DNA of 54,170 bases from Mesostigma viride (GCA_009746045.1 RPFO01000359.1:844662-898831), one strand, 5' to 3'. Shown: positions 25,880 to 34,097, counted from the first letter of the stretch. Numbers and translations are program-made. Notes: generated by a model not told the origin, from the letters alone.

Positions 25880-27040
25880 CCGCCCGACCTGGAAAGCCTT
25901 CTTTCCCCACCAAAAGAGAAGCCTTTCCACCTCCCCCCTCACCCCGCTGCCCCGACCCTCGAAGGCCCCTTTCGAAAAGAGAAGCCTTTCCAACGCCGCA
26001 CCCCGAGAACCTCGAGAGAACCCTCGCCAAATTTAAGAGACCCTCCCCCGACCTCGCCGACCCTCGGCGTTGGATAGCCTTCTCTGGAAAGCCTTCTTTT
26101 TTCGACCACCCCGTCCAGAAGTATTCTATATATGCATGCATACATACATACATGCACATGGGTCGGTCCAACTTTTTCTATATTGCAACTTGTTTTAGAA
26201 ATACCCCTAAAAAGAAGCCTTTCCAGAGAAGCCTTTCCAACGCCACCCCTTGAGAACTTTGAGAGAACCCTTCCCAAATTTAAGAGACCCTCTCCAGACA
26301 TTACCGACCCTTAGCGTTGGATAGCCTTCTATTTCAGAAAAAGCCCATCAACGGGTGGCTACCCCCTTCCCACCCATTATACGTGGATAGCCTTCTCCGA
26401 AAACGAAAAAGAAGCCTTTCCAGCCTCTCCCGCCCGCCCCGCCCCCCGAGTCGAGCAGACCCTCGACCCCCGAGAACCCCTGCCCGCCCTGGAAAGCCTT
26501 CTTTTTGACCGAAAGAGAAGCCTTTCCACCTTCACCCCGTCACCCCACTCCGCCGCCCTCTGAAGGCCCTTTTCGAAAAGAGAAGCCTTTCCAACGCCGC
26601 CCCTTGCCAACCCCAGATCGACCCTCGCCATTTTTAAGAGGCACTCTCCCGACCTCGCCGACCCTCAGCGTTGGATAGCCTTCTCTGGAAAGCCTTCTTT
26701 TTTGGACCACCTCCGCCAGAACTTTCCTATATATACATGCATACGTATACATACATGCATATGGTCGGTCCAACTTTTTCTATATTGCAACTTGTTTTAG
26801 AAATACCCCTAAAAAGAAGCCTTTCCAGAGAAGCCTTTCCAACGCCACCCCTTGAGAACTTTGAGAGAACCCTTCCCAAATTTAAGAGACCCTCTCCAGG
26901 CATTAACAACCCTTAGCGTTGGATAGCCTTCTATTTCAGAAAAGGGCCTTCAACAGCCGCCAACCCCCTTCCCACCGGTTATACGTGGATAGCCTTCTCC
27001 AAAAACGAAAAAGAAGCCTTTCCAGCCTCTCCGGCCCTTC
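25880..27040. repeat. Gene-free tandem block with a 600-bp period
   Basis: Two successive copies of a block about 600 bp long are visible: GGTCGGTCCAACTTTTTC occurs at 26160 and again at 26760, and AGAAGCCTTTCCAACGCCGC at about 25980 and 26580. Inside, short units recur many times: AGAAGCCTTTCC, GGATAGCCTTCT and GGAAAGCCTTCT, all around an AAGCCTT core. An AT-rich island with TATATATGCATGCATACA-like sequence is present in each copy. The top strand is strongly pyrimidine-rich. Small frames here are repeats read as protein and not genes. Position next to the palindrome suggests terminal repeats of a viral genome. Confidence 0.65.
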
Positions 27041-27279
27041 CCACCCTCCCACAATTTCCACTCACCGCCACTCACTGCCACTGCCACACAAACTCCCACG
27101 CACTGCCACTCACCCACACTGACTGCCACTGCCTGTCACACACTGCCTTGATCTGCCACCTACGCCTTGACCTGCCGGTAACCTGCTTGACCGGCGGGAA
27201 CTCAGGGGGTGGCCCGTGCGAAGCCTAGGAAGTGCGGTGGAGGTGTCGTGGCCGTCTGAAAGGGGGGGAGAGCGCGTTT
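27041..27279. repeat. Short CACTGCC-type repeats before the palindrome
   Basis: From about 27058 to 27150 the sequence repeats units such as CACTGCCACT and CACTCAC. It then becomes G-rich (AGGGGGGGAGAGCGCG) up to the start of the inverted repeat. No gene is seen. GAGCGC just before the left arm is also found in complement just after the right arm, separated by a few bases, so the repeat may extend slightly further. Confidence 0.4.
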
Positions 27280-27353
27280 CCTAGGTCCCACGGAGGTGAC
27301 CCCCTAGACATCCACGTTGATACCATTTTATCGAAGTAGATACGTATAGCCGC

Positions 27354-27548
27354 TTGAAAACAATGAAATGCCAGGGCACCACTCTGTTAAGCCGCCACTG
27401 CAGACGCGACGCCAGACCGGGTCGCACCTACTGTTCCCTGACACATCGCCGCTGCAGACGCAACGTCAAACCGGGCGACATCTTCTGTTTCCATCATAAG
27501 ACTGGCCAGCATCCAACGAAAGCCCGCCGTGTCCGCCCCAGGCGGTGA
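27354..27548 (+). CDS. Double zinc-knuckle miniprotein (left-arm copy)
   Basis: 64 residues carrying two tandem C-x-...-C-...-C-x-H units: CQGTTLLSRHC...CSLTH and CRRNVKPGDIFCFHH. The first unit has the TT found in the knuckles of the 16,328, 19,293 and 24,384 proteins, so this is a minimal free-standing member of that family. The protein is strongly basic and suits nucleic-acid binding. GATACGTATAGCCGCTTG lies before the ATG. An identical gene is at 32,111-32,305 in the other arm. Confidence 0.6.
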   Translation: MKTMKCQGTTLLSRHCRRDARPGRTYCSLTHRRCRRNVKPGDIFCFHHKTGQHPTKARRVRPRR

Positions 27549-27622
27549 CCACTCTGTCTTTACAACTCACACCCTGCCAGGGTCCCTCCAGTTATACTTT
27601 ATTTGACACCAAGTACTATACG

Positions 27623-27964
27623 ATGGAGGCAGCTCACCCTAGCGTGCTGTATCTCACATTGGGCGGTCTGCGACCAGTGGTCTTGCTGACCATGTACCCG
27701 CTGACTCTCATCGCCGTGGTCCTGGCCACCAATCCGTGGAAACCCGCTTCCAAAAACGACAAAAAAGAAATGACAGTCGTCCGAATTGTGACTGTGGCGA
27801 TATTGGCTGCCATATATTGCCTGGTATGGGGCCGATGGTCGTTCACTGCCACCACTGCCTCACGTGCCGCCCTCGTGTTTCTAGGCACCGGCCCCGCCCT
27901 CCACGCCGCCTTCCTGTACTTTGTCCTCTTGCCCCTAGCCCAAGGTCTCGCGTGGCACGATTGA
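27623..27964 (+). CDS. Three-helix membrane protein (left-arm copy)
   Basis: 113 residues from ATG 27623 (MEAAHPSVLYLTLGG), which has CAAGTACTATACG immediately upstream; the longer frame to 27545 lacks such a context. Hydrophobic segments at about 15-35 (LRPVVLLTMYPLTLIAVVLA), 52-70 (VVRIVTVAILAAIYCLVW) and 82-105 suggest three transmembrane helices. A basic loop (KPASKNDKKE) separates the first two. No family is recognised. The mirror copy is at 31,695-32,036. Confidence 0.6.
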   Translation: MEAAHPSVLYLTLGGLRPVVLLTMYPLTLIAVVLATNPWKPASKNDKKEMTVVRIVTVAILAAIYCLVWGRWSFTATTASRAALVFLGTGPALHAAFLYFVLLPLAQGLAWHD

Positions 27965-28005
27965 GTATTTATAGGCGACCGCCACGTGGCACTCTGACAT
28001 AGCAC

Positions 28006-28054
28006 GGGCCGACAGCGGGCCGACTCTAAACCCGCGGGCCGACTCCGGGCCGAC
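28006..28054. promoter_or_regulatory. Array of four GGGCCGAC elements
   Basis: GGGCCGAC occurs at 28006, 28017, 28036 and 28047, in direct orientation within 49 bp, downstream of the membrane gene and upstream of the F-box gene. The spacing (11, 19, 11) is regular. It may be a protein-binding array for the F-box promoter. The mirror copy lies at 31605-31653. Confidence 0.4.
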
Positions 28055-28152
28055 TTTTATCGGGCGGACCAGTGGACCGGCGCGGCGCTCGGCAGTACCG
28101 GCGCGGCGAAGATATTTTCCGGCCGCCAGCTGTCGGATGAGGTGGCGCGGCG

Positions 28153-28225
28153 GATCCGGACCACAGGATCCACGTCAGCGTCCCCAAAATATCTGCCGGC
28201 CCCGTTCCGTGGGAATAAATTCGTG
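28153..28225 (+). promoter_or_regulatory. Promoter-like module shared with the 22,426 gene
   Basis: The 39-bp stretch 28161-28199 matches 22133-22171 without gaps at about 31 positions, including CCACAGGATCCAC at one end and AAAATATCYGCCGG at the other. The 12-mer GATCCGGACCAC also occurs at both sites (28153 and 22174). A GGGAATAAAT element follows at 28211, similar to GGAACAAATAAAT at 22201. The F-box start codon is 56 bp beyond the end of this feature. Shared control of the two genes is inferred. Confidence 0.55.
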
Positions 28226-28280
28226 AGCCGCCGCCACCAGTGCCACCAATCCCTCCGACCCAGCTCCCAAACAAATTTCC

Positions 28281-28910
28281 ATGGCCGCCAGTGCCGACCA
28301 GGCTCCCTATTCCCCCCGTTGGGAAGTTCTTTGTCGCGAACTCCGCGAGATGTCGAGGACCCCCACCCCTCCTTCGACACCAACAACCGTGATCCAAGCT
28401 CCCACTGCTGTGGTGCCACCCTCCGAAAGGTCTGCCTTTCTCGTGAGACGCCGGAATTCCTTCCCCACCCCCTCCATATTCAGGCGGAAGAAGCGGGCCA
28501 AGGTGGATGCGAAAAAAGACACGGCAACGAGCTCCTATCGCCCCCTGCCAAACGGCGGCCATCAAGACCCTCCTGCGAAATCGGGCGTGTGGACGGAGCT
28601 CACCCCAAGAAGGCAAGGAGCGAGGGCACCGACACGGACAGCGAGGACACCTGGGAGACGGTGCTGTCTTCCAACCCCGTGGACTCTCCCCCCTCGGCCT
28701 ATTCAGCAAGCTCCCCTGGCGCGTGTTCGGCCAGATCCTCAACGAGTTGGATTGCACCACCCTGGAAAAGTTCTCGTCGTGCGGCATGCATCACGCTGTC
28801 GCCGTGTCCACTGCCATGGGTTTGCAAGGAGTGGAATACTGTTTCGGGGGGTGCCACAGGTGCCATCGCAGCCCTCGTGCCATCAGACGCAGCGGGCTCG
28901 CTTATTGACC
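28281..28910 (+). pseudogene. F-box protein gene, left-arm copy with two one-base losses
   Basis: The sequence is the same as the intact gene at 30,749-31,378 in the other arm, except that the left arm has one C fewer in CACCCCAAG (near 28608) and one fewer in CTCCCCCCTCGG (near 28690). The first loss shifts the frame before the F-box, so the reading continues in unrelated frames to 28943. Either this copy is genuinely broken or the two losses are base-calling errors in homopolymers. The first 108 residues are intact. Confidence 0.7.
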
Positions 28911-28955
28911 CGCGTCCGTATTTATTATGATCTGTATTTATGAATAAACCCTATC

Positions 28956-29441
28956 ATGATCCTATTGCTAACCTGCATCATCTTGCTATTCATCACAGTC
29001 ATGCTTAGATTCGGCGCGTATCCCGCCTCGACCGCCGGGGCAGTAGATAGCACCGTCGCGTCCGACGTCGCGGCTTCCGCGGCTTCCGCTAGCACGCCGG
29101 TAGTCACCGATACCGCCCCTGTCAGCTCCCCGGGAGCCAAGGGCTCTCCCATCTTGAACGCGCTAGGGATAGAGACTAAGAGCGCGGCCCACATGGCGTC
29201 TAGCGTGCAGACGCTGGCCGTCGACATGATGAACCCGCTGTCCATCGCGGGCGGCGCGCTGAACGGTTTCGGGCTGCTGCCCAATCCCGTGGGCGACGCT
29301 CTGTCCAAGGCGGGCACGAAGACCACCAAATTCGTGGTGGGGCACACCCCCTTCGGCGCGCTGTTCCAGGCGTTCAAGGGCAAGAAGAGCGCGAGGTGCA
29401 AGGCCAAAAAATTCTTCAGCGCCGGATTCGCCAAGTGTTAG
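28956..29441 (+). CDS. N-terminally anchored A/S/T-rich protein (left-arm copy)
   Basis: 161 residues. Residues 1-18 (MILLLTCIILLFITVMLR) form a hydrophobic anchor or signal. A low-complexity A, S, T, V region follows to about 65, then a glycine-containing segment (IAGGALNGFGLLPNPVGDAL) and a basic C-terminus (KGKKSARCKAKKFF). A virion or secreted role is possible; no family is recognised. ATTTATGAATAAACCCTATC precedes the ATG. An identical gene is at 30,216-30,701, and the two point away from the axis-facing ends in convergent orientation. Confidence 0.55.
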   Translation: MILLLTCIILLFITVMLRFGAYPASTAGAVDSTVASDVAASAASASTPVVTDTAPVSSPGAKGSPILNALGIETKSAAHMASSVQTLAVDMMNPLSIAGGALNGFGLLPNPVGDALSKAGTKTTKFVVGHTPFGALFQAFKGKKSARCKAKKFFSAGFAKC

Positions 29442-30215
29442 TGCCACGTGTCATCACCCCATTGGTCACTAATAACCCCCTCACCACCTGATTTTGTTAC
29501 TTGATAGTGCCACGTGTCCTCTTCCCATTGGTCAGTCGTGCTTCCTCCTCCCAACCCAGCCCCAACCCAACGTAAAAAAGCCCCCGCCACCACCCTAATC
29601 GGTGGCAACGGGGGCAGGTGCGGATGCCGGCATAAGAGACACCGGACACCCTGGTGGCATCGGGGGGCTATGAATGTCAAACTTTGACAGCCTCCTGGCC
29701 AAAAAAAATATCTAAAGCAGATAGTATAAGTACTTCCTAGTAGTTCCCAATAGGAAGAAGGCCGACTTTGACACCGGGTGTCAAAGTGAGCCCCCTGCCC
29801 AGGGAGGGAGCCCCCCCAGGTTAAATGCGCATTTAACCTGGGGGGGCTCCCTCCCTGGGCAGGGGGCTCACTTTGACACCCGGTGTCAAAGTCGGCCTTC
29901 TTCCTATTGGGAACTACTAGGAAGTACTTATACTATCTGCTTTAGATATTTTTTTTGGCCAGGAGGCTGTCAAAGTTTGACATTCATAGCCCCCCGATGC
30001 CACCAGGGTGTCCGGTGTCTCTTATGCCGGCATCCGCACCTGCCCCCGTTGCCACCGATTAGGGTGGTGGCGGGGGCTTTTTTACGTTGGGTTGGGGCTG
30101 GGTTGGGAGGAGGAAGCACGACTGACCAATGGGAAGAGGACACGTGGCACTATCAAGTAACAAAATCAGGTGGTGAGGGGGTTATTAGTGACCAATGGGG
30201 TGATGACACGTGGCA
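29442..30215. repeat. Axis region of the palindrome with nested hairpins
   Basis: No gene. Each arm has two direct copies of TGCCACGTGTC-x-TC...CCCATTGGTCA (29442 and 29508) and a hairpin in which GCCCCCG at 29580 pairs with CGGGGGC at 29609 and CCACC at 29587 with GGTGG at 29601. It also has a perfect 21-bp palindrome at 29766-29786 (CTTTGACACC arms about a central G). The axis itself reads TTAAATGCGCATTTAA at 29821-29836 inside a C-run/G-run pair. The frames that cross this area are mirror images and not convincing genes. Confidence 0.75.
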
Positions 30216-30701
30216 CTAACACTTGGCGAATCCGGCGCTGAAGAATTTTTTGGCCTTGCACCTCGCGCTCTTCTTGCCCTTGAACGCCTGGAACAGCGCG
30301 CCGAAGGGGGTGTGCCCCACCACGAATTTGGTGGTCTTCGTGCCCGCCTTGGACAGAGCGTCGCCCACGGGATTGGGCAGCAGCCCGAAACCGTTCAGCG
30401 CGCCGCCCGCGATGGACAGCGGGTTCATCATGTCGACGGCCAGCGTCTGCACGCTAGACGCCATGTGGGCCGCGCTCTTAGTCTCTATCCCTAGCGCGTT
30501 CAAGATGGGAGAGCCCTTGGCTCCCGGGGAGCTGACAGGGGCGGTATCGGTGACTACCGGCGTGCTAGCGGAAGCCGCGGAAGCCGCGACGTCGGACGCG
30601 ACGGTGCTATCTACTGCCCCGGCGGTCGAGGCGGGATACGCGCCGAATCTAAGCATGACTGTGATGAATAGCAAGATGATGCAGGTTAGCAATAGGATCA
30701 T
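30216..30701 (-). CDS. N-terminally anchored A/S/T-rich protein (right-arm copy)
   Basis: Identical mirror of 28,956-29,441: 161 residues, hydrophobic N-terminal anchor, A/S/T-rich middle and basic C-terminus. See that entry for detail. The absence of differences over this stretch shows the arms are very recently separated or the product of one molecule. Confidence 0.55.
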   Translation of the reverse strand: MILLLTCIILLFITVMLRFGAYPASTAGAVDSTVASDVAASAASASTPVVTDTAPVSSPGAKGSPILNALGIETKSAAHMASSVQTLAVDMMNPLSIAGGALNGFGLLPNPVGDALSKAGTKTTKFVVGHTPFGALFQAFKGKKSARCKAKKFFSAGFAKC

Positions 30702-30748
30702 GATAGGGTTTATTCATAAATACAGATCATAATAAATACGGACGCGGG

Positions 30749-31378
30749 TCAATAAGCGAGCCCGCTGCGTCTGATGGCACGAGGGCTGCGATGGCACCTG
30801 TGGCACCCCCCGAAACAGTATTCCACTCCTTGCAAACCCATGGCAGTGGACACGGCGACAGCGTGATGCATGCCGCACGACGAGAACTTTTCCAGGGTGG
30901 TGCAATCCAACTCGTTGAGGATCTGGCCGAACACGCGCCAGGGGAGCTTGCTGAATAGGCCGAGGGGGGGAGAGTCCACGGGGTTGGAAGACAGCACCGT
31001 CTCCCAGGTGTCCTCGCTGTCCGTGTCGGTGCCCTCGCTCCTTGCCTTCTTGGGGGTGAGCTCCGTCCACACGCCCGATTTCGCAGGAGGGTCTTGATGG
31101 CCGCCGTTTGGCAGGGGGCGATAGGAGCTCGTTGCCGTGTCTTTTTTCGCATCCACCTTGGCCCGCTTCTTCCGCCTGAATATGGAGGGGGTGGGGAAGG
31201 AATTCCGGCGTCTCACGAGAAAGGCAGACCTTTCGGAGGGTGGCACCACAGCAGTGGGAGCTTGGATCACGGTTGTTGGTGTCGAAGGAGGGGTGGGGGT
31301 CCTCGACATCTCGCGGAGTTCGCGACAAAGAACTTCCCAACGGGGGGAATAGGGAGCCTGGTCGGCACTGGCGGCCAT
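30749..31378 (-). CDS. F-box protein (intact right-arm copy)
   Basis: 209 residues. The first 130 are disordered, P/S/T-rich with a basic patch (FRRKKRAKVDAKK) that could be a nuclear localisation signal. Residues about 140-182 form an F-box: PLGLFSKLPWRVFGQILNEL followed by DCTTLEKFSSC and HHAVAVS, with the expected LP, I-L and C positions. The C-terminus has CFGGCHRCH, a possible small zinc site. F-box proteins bind Skp1 and direct SCF ubiquitination, a tactic used by several large DNA viruses; here it is inferred. The shared promoter module lies upstream (mirror at 31460-31498). Confidence 0.65.
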   Translation of the reverse strand: MAASADQAPYSPRWEVLCRELREMSRTPTPPSTPTTVIQAPTAVVPPSERSAFLVRRRNSFPTPSIFRRKKRAKVDAKKDTATSSYRPLPNGGHQDPPAKSGVWTELTPKKARSEGTDTDSEDTWETVLSSNPVDSPPLGLFSKLPWRVFGQILNELDCTTLEKFSSCGMHHAVAVSTAMGLQGVEYCFGGCHRCHRSPRAIRRSGLAY

Positions 31379-31694
31379 GGAAATTTGTTTGGGAGCTGGG
31401 TCGGAGGGATTGGTGGCACTGGTGGCGGCGGCTCACGAATTTATTCCCACGGAACGGGGCCGGCAGATATTTTGGGGACGCTGACGTGGATCCTGTGGTC
31501 CGGATCCGCCGCGCCACCTCATCCGACAGCTGGCGGCCGGAAAATATCTTCGCCGCGCCGGTACTGCCGAGCGCCGCGCCGGTCCACTGGTCCGCCCGAT
31601 AAAAGTCGGCCCGGAGTCGGCCCGCGGGTTTAGAGTCGGCCCGCTGTCGGCCCGTGCTATGTCAGAGTGCCACGTGGCGGTCGCCTATAAATAC

Positions 31695-32036
31695 TCAATC
31701 GTGCCACGCGAGACCTTGGGCTAGGGGCAAGAGGACAAAGTACAGGAAGGCGGCGTGGAGGGCGGGGCCGGTGCCTAGAAACACGAGGGCGGCACGTGAG
31801 GCAGTGGTGGCAGTGAACGACCATCGGCCCCATACCAGGCAATATATGGCAGCCAATATCGCCACAGTCACAATTCGGACGACTGTCATTTCTTTTTTGT
31901 CGTTTTTGGAAGCGGGTTTCCACGGATTGGTGGCCAGGACCACGGCGATGAGAGTCAGCGGGTACATGGTCAGCAAGACCACTGGTCGCAGACCGCCCAA
32001 TGTGAGATACAGCACGCTAGGGTGAGCTGCCTCCAT
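31695..32036 (-). CDS. Three-helix membrane protein (right-arm copy)
   Basis: Mirror copy of 27,623-27,964, same 113 residues and same TATA-like leader. See that entry. Both copies appear intact. Confidence 0.6.
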   Translation of the reverse strand: MEAAHPSVLYLTLGGLRPVVLLTMYPLTLIAVVLATNPWKPASKNDKKEMTVVRIVTVAILAAIYCLVWGRWSFTATTASRAALVFLGTGPALHAAFLYFVLLPLAQGLAWHD

Positions 32037-32110
32037 CGTATAGTACTTGGTGTCAAATAAAGTATAACTGGAGGGACCCTGGCAGGGTGTGAGTTGTAAA
32101 GACAGAGTGG

Positions 32111-32305
32111 TCACCGCCTGGGGCGGACACGGCGGGCTTTCGTTGGATGCTGGCCAGTCTTATGATGGAAACAGAAGATGTCGCCCGGTTTGACGTTGCG
32201 TCTGCAGCGGCGATGTGTCAGGGAACAGTAGGTGCGACCCGGTCTGGCGTCGCGTCTGCAGTGGCGGCTTAACAGAGTGGTGCCCTGGCATTTCATTGTT
32301 TTCAA
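32111..32305 (-). CDS. Double zinc-knuckle miniprotein (right-arm copy)
   Basis: Mirror copy of 27,354-27,548, same 64 residues with two C/C/C/H units. It is the outermost gene of the right arm, ending its leader about 74 bp from the junction with host-like sequence. Confidence 0.6.
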   Translation of the reverse strand: MKTMKCQGTTLLSRHCRRDARPGRTYCSLTHRRCRRNVKPGDIFCFHHKTGQHPTKARRVRPRR

Positions 32306-32379
32306 GCGGCTATACGTATCTACTTCGATAAAATGGTATCAACGTGGATGTCTAGGGGGTCACCTCCGTGGGACCTAGG

Positions 32380-33318
32380 CGCTCGGCCGAGGACCTTCTG
32401 CACCCCGCCCCCATTACCGAATCCACCTTCGTCCACCACCTCCACGCCGCCCTCTCACAGCACGTGACGCCCATTGCTCCATCTATGTGGCGGCAATTGG
32501 CGGCACGCTGGCTGCTGAGCTCCCCACCATCCCTGCACCGCCACCGCCGCCCTCCTCGCCTCCCCCCCCCCCCCCCTCCGCCTCCACCGACTCCATCACC
32601 GCCCAGCCGCGACATCGACCAGCTAGCGTCTTAAGGACAACGCCGCATTGCTACCGAGGTTCTGCAGAACCGGCCGCAGGCCTCACCGCCCAGGCGGTGA
32701 AGGACATTGCCGCCAAGCCAGCCGGCCCCGGCTGGCCTGGCCGGCGATGCTCCTCCGGGCATCACCACCTGGGCGGACATGCTTAAGCAACACACCACCT
32801 CCACCACCTCTGCCGTCGCAGCCCAGCTTCAACGGCAGACGCTTGACCTCCGCGAGGAGGCCGAGCTCGCCAAGCGCAGCCTCAACGTCATTGTCAAGAA
32901 CTTCGACATGGAGGAAGGTGAGAATTCCGAGAAGCTTACGCCGCCGTGCCGGTTTGAGAGAGAAATCCTTGGTCGCATGGGTCTTAATGGTGAGATCGAC
33001 CTGGTCGCCCACCGCCTTCCCCGCGCGCGGGGTAAGGCAGGGGCGCCCCCGCTCCTTCTCACCTTTAAGACCCCGGCGGACAAGATTTCTTTTCTCAGAC
33101 GCCGCAAGCGGCTCGAGAAGACTCTCTTCACCATTGACGACGACTTGACCCTGGCGCAGCGACAACGGCGACGGGAGCTATGGCCGACCTACCTCCAGCT
33201 CCGGCAGACCAAGGCGGGGCAGCCGGTGTACTGGAAGGGGGCGGCCATCTACGTCGGCCACAAGCCAGTGGCAGGCGACCCCCGCGGCCCCCGCGACTCC
33301 AGATCCGCCCCAGCTTAG
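32380..33318 (+). pseudogene. Degraded LINE ORF1-like coding region
   Basis: The frame 32707-33318 reads RSLNVIVKNFDMEEGE ... DLVAHRLPRARGKAG ... PPLLLTFKTPADKISFLRRR ... DDDLTLAQRQRRRELWPTYL, then an L-x-W-K-G-x-x-I-Y end. This follows the RRM-like ORF1 or LINE-associated proteins of plants and algae (VKNF, A-x-R-L, L-x-F, LT-x-x-Q-x-x-RR). Upstream, related coding sequence from 32380 lies in other frames and is proline-rich, so at least two frame changes have occurred. No reverse transcriptase follows. The palindrome ends exactly where this begins, so the element may have been cut at its 5' side by the junction. Confidence 0.5.
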
Positions 33319-34097
33319 GGGAATACAGCAGTAGTAGTGTAGAATAGATAGACCGTGGCCATGTACATGTACGCCTCCTACAGGCACTATTATACCAGCT
33401 GAGCCACGAGCATTATTTAACCATGTACATGTGTGCCTATGATGTGCCACACTCCAGATGATGCCTAGTTTTATTTAGTTAATATGCTGTGCCCATGCAG
33501 AGAGTTGCTCTCTGCTGAGATGCCACGCTCTAGTTTTTGTATAGCCATGATGATCTTCCCCCTCACAGGCATGCTCCCCCCTTACCCGGGCATAGCGTGA
33601 TAGACCATGAGGGTGCAGGTGCCCTGGTGCACCTAGAGCAGGGGTAGCTTACATTCCCACCCTTGCATGAAGTAGCCTAGAATGTATTAATTAAAAGCCA
33701 TATGCCCCTTCTCAGGGCTATGTGCTACATCTATACTCCCAACGGAGTTATGTTCCTAATTAATTAATTAATTAATGCCATGCAGAGAGATGCTCTCTGT
33801 AGAGAAGATATGTCCTAGCTCTTGTATAGCCATGATGATCTTCCCCCACATAACATACTCCCCCTTAGCTGGGCATAGTGTGAAGATTATGAGGGTGCAG
33901 GTGCCCTGGTGCACCTAGAGCAAGGGCCGCTTACATTCCCACCATTGCAGGAAGTAGCCCAGAATGTATTAAAAGCCATATGCCCCTTCTCAGGGATATG
34001 TGCTACATGATCTCCCAACGGAGGCATGTTATACTTTAATTTTAATTTAATGCTAAACTCATTAGGAAAGTAATTGCATGGAAATCTAACAAAGATT
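33319..34097. repeat. Two imperfect tandem copies of a 280-bp unit
   Basis: A unit beginning ATGCAGAGAG-x-TGCTCTCT and including GAGGGTGCAGGTGCCCTGGT, CTTACATTCCCACC and AAAGCCATATGCCCCTTCTC occurs at about 33496-33770 and again at 33779-34030. TTAATTAATTAATTAA separates them. No gene is seen. It could be the 3' region of the adjacent LINE-like element or an independent host repeat. Confidence 0.55.

Larger units (their letters stand above)
27280..29828. repeat. Left arm of a 5.1-kb palindrome
   Basis: This arm is an almost perfect inverted copy of 29829-32379. Mirror pairs sum to 59657 near the axis and to 59659 further out, because the left arm lacks one base in each of two C runs (near 28608 and 28690). 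It begins at CCTAGGTCCC and carries four genes: a double zinc knuckle, a three-helix membrane protein, an F-box protein (frame-broken in this arm) and an anchored alanine/serine-rich protein. There is no spacer at the axis. Confidence 0.9.
29829..32379. repeat. Right arm of the 5.1-kb palindrome
   Basis: Inverted copy of 27280-29828, two bases longer because of one extra C in each of two runs. It ends at the mirror of CCTAGG (32374-32379). Beyond that point the sequence is unrelated to the left flank and becomes host-like, so the arm's outer edge is a real junction in the assembly. It carries the second copies of the four arm genes. Confidence 0.9.

Noticed and set aside
25860-26910. Several 60-120-codon frames in the 600-bp repeat
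   Set aside because: They encode the AAGCCTT-type repeats in different frames (KASLFEKG and similar) and duplicate with the block, so they are not genes.
27280-32379. Palindrome as an insertion sequence or fold-back transposon
   Set aside because: No transposase lies in it, no target duplication is visible at its edges, and its arms carry viral-type genes with viral-type promoters.
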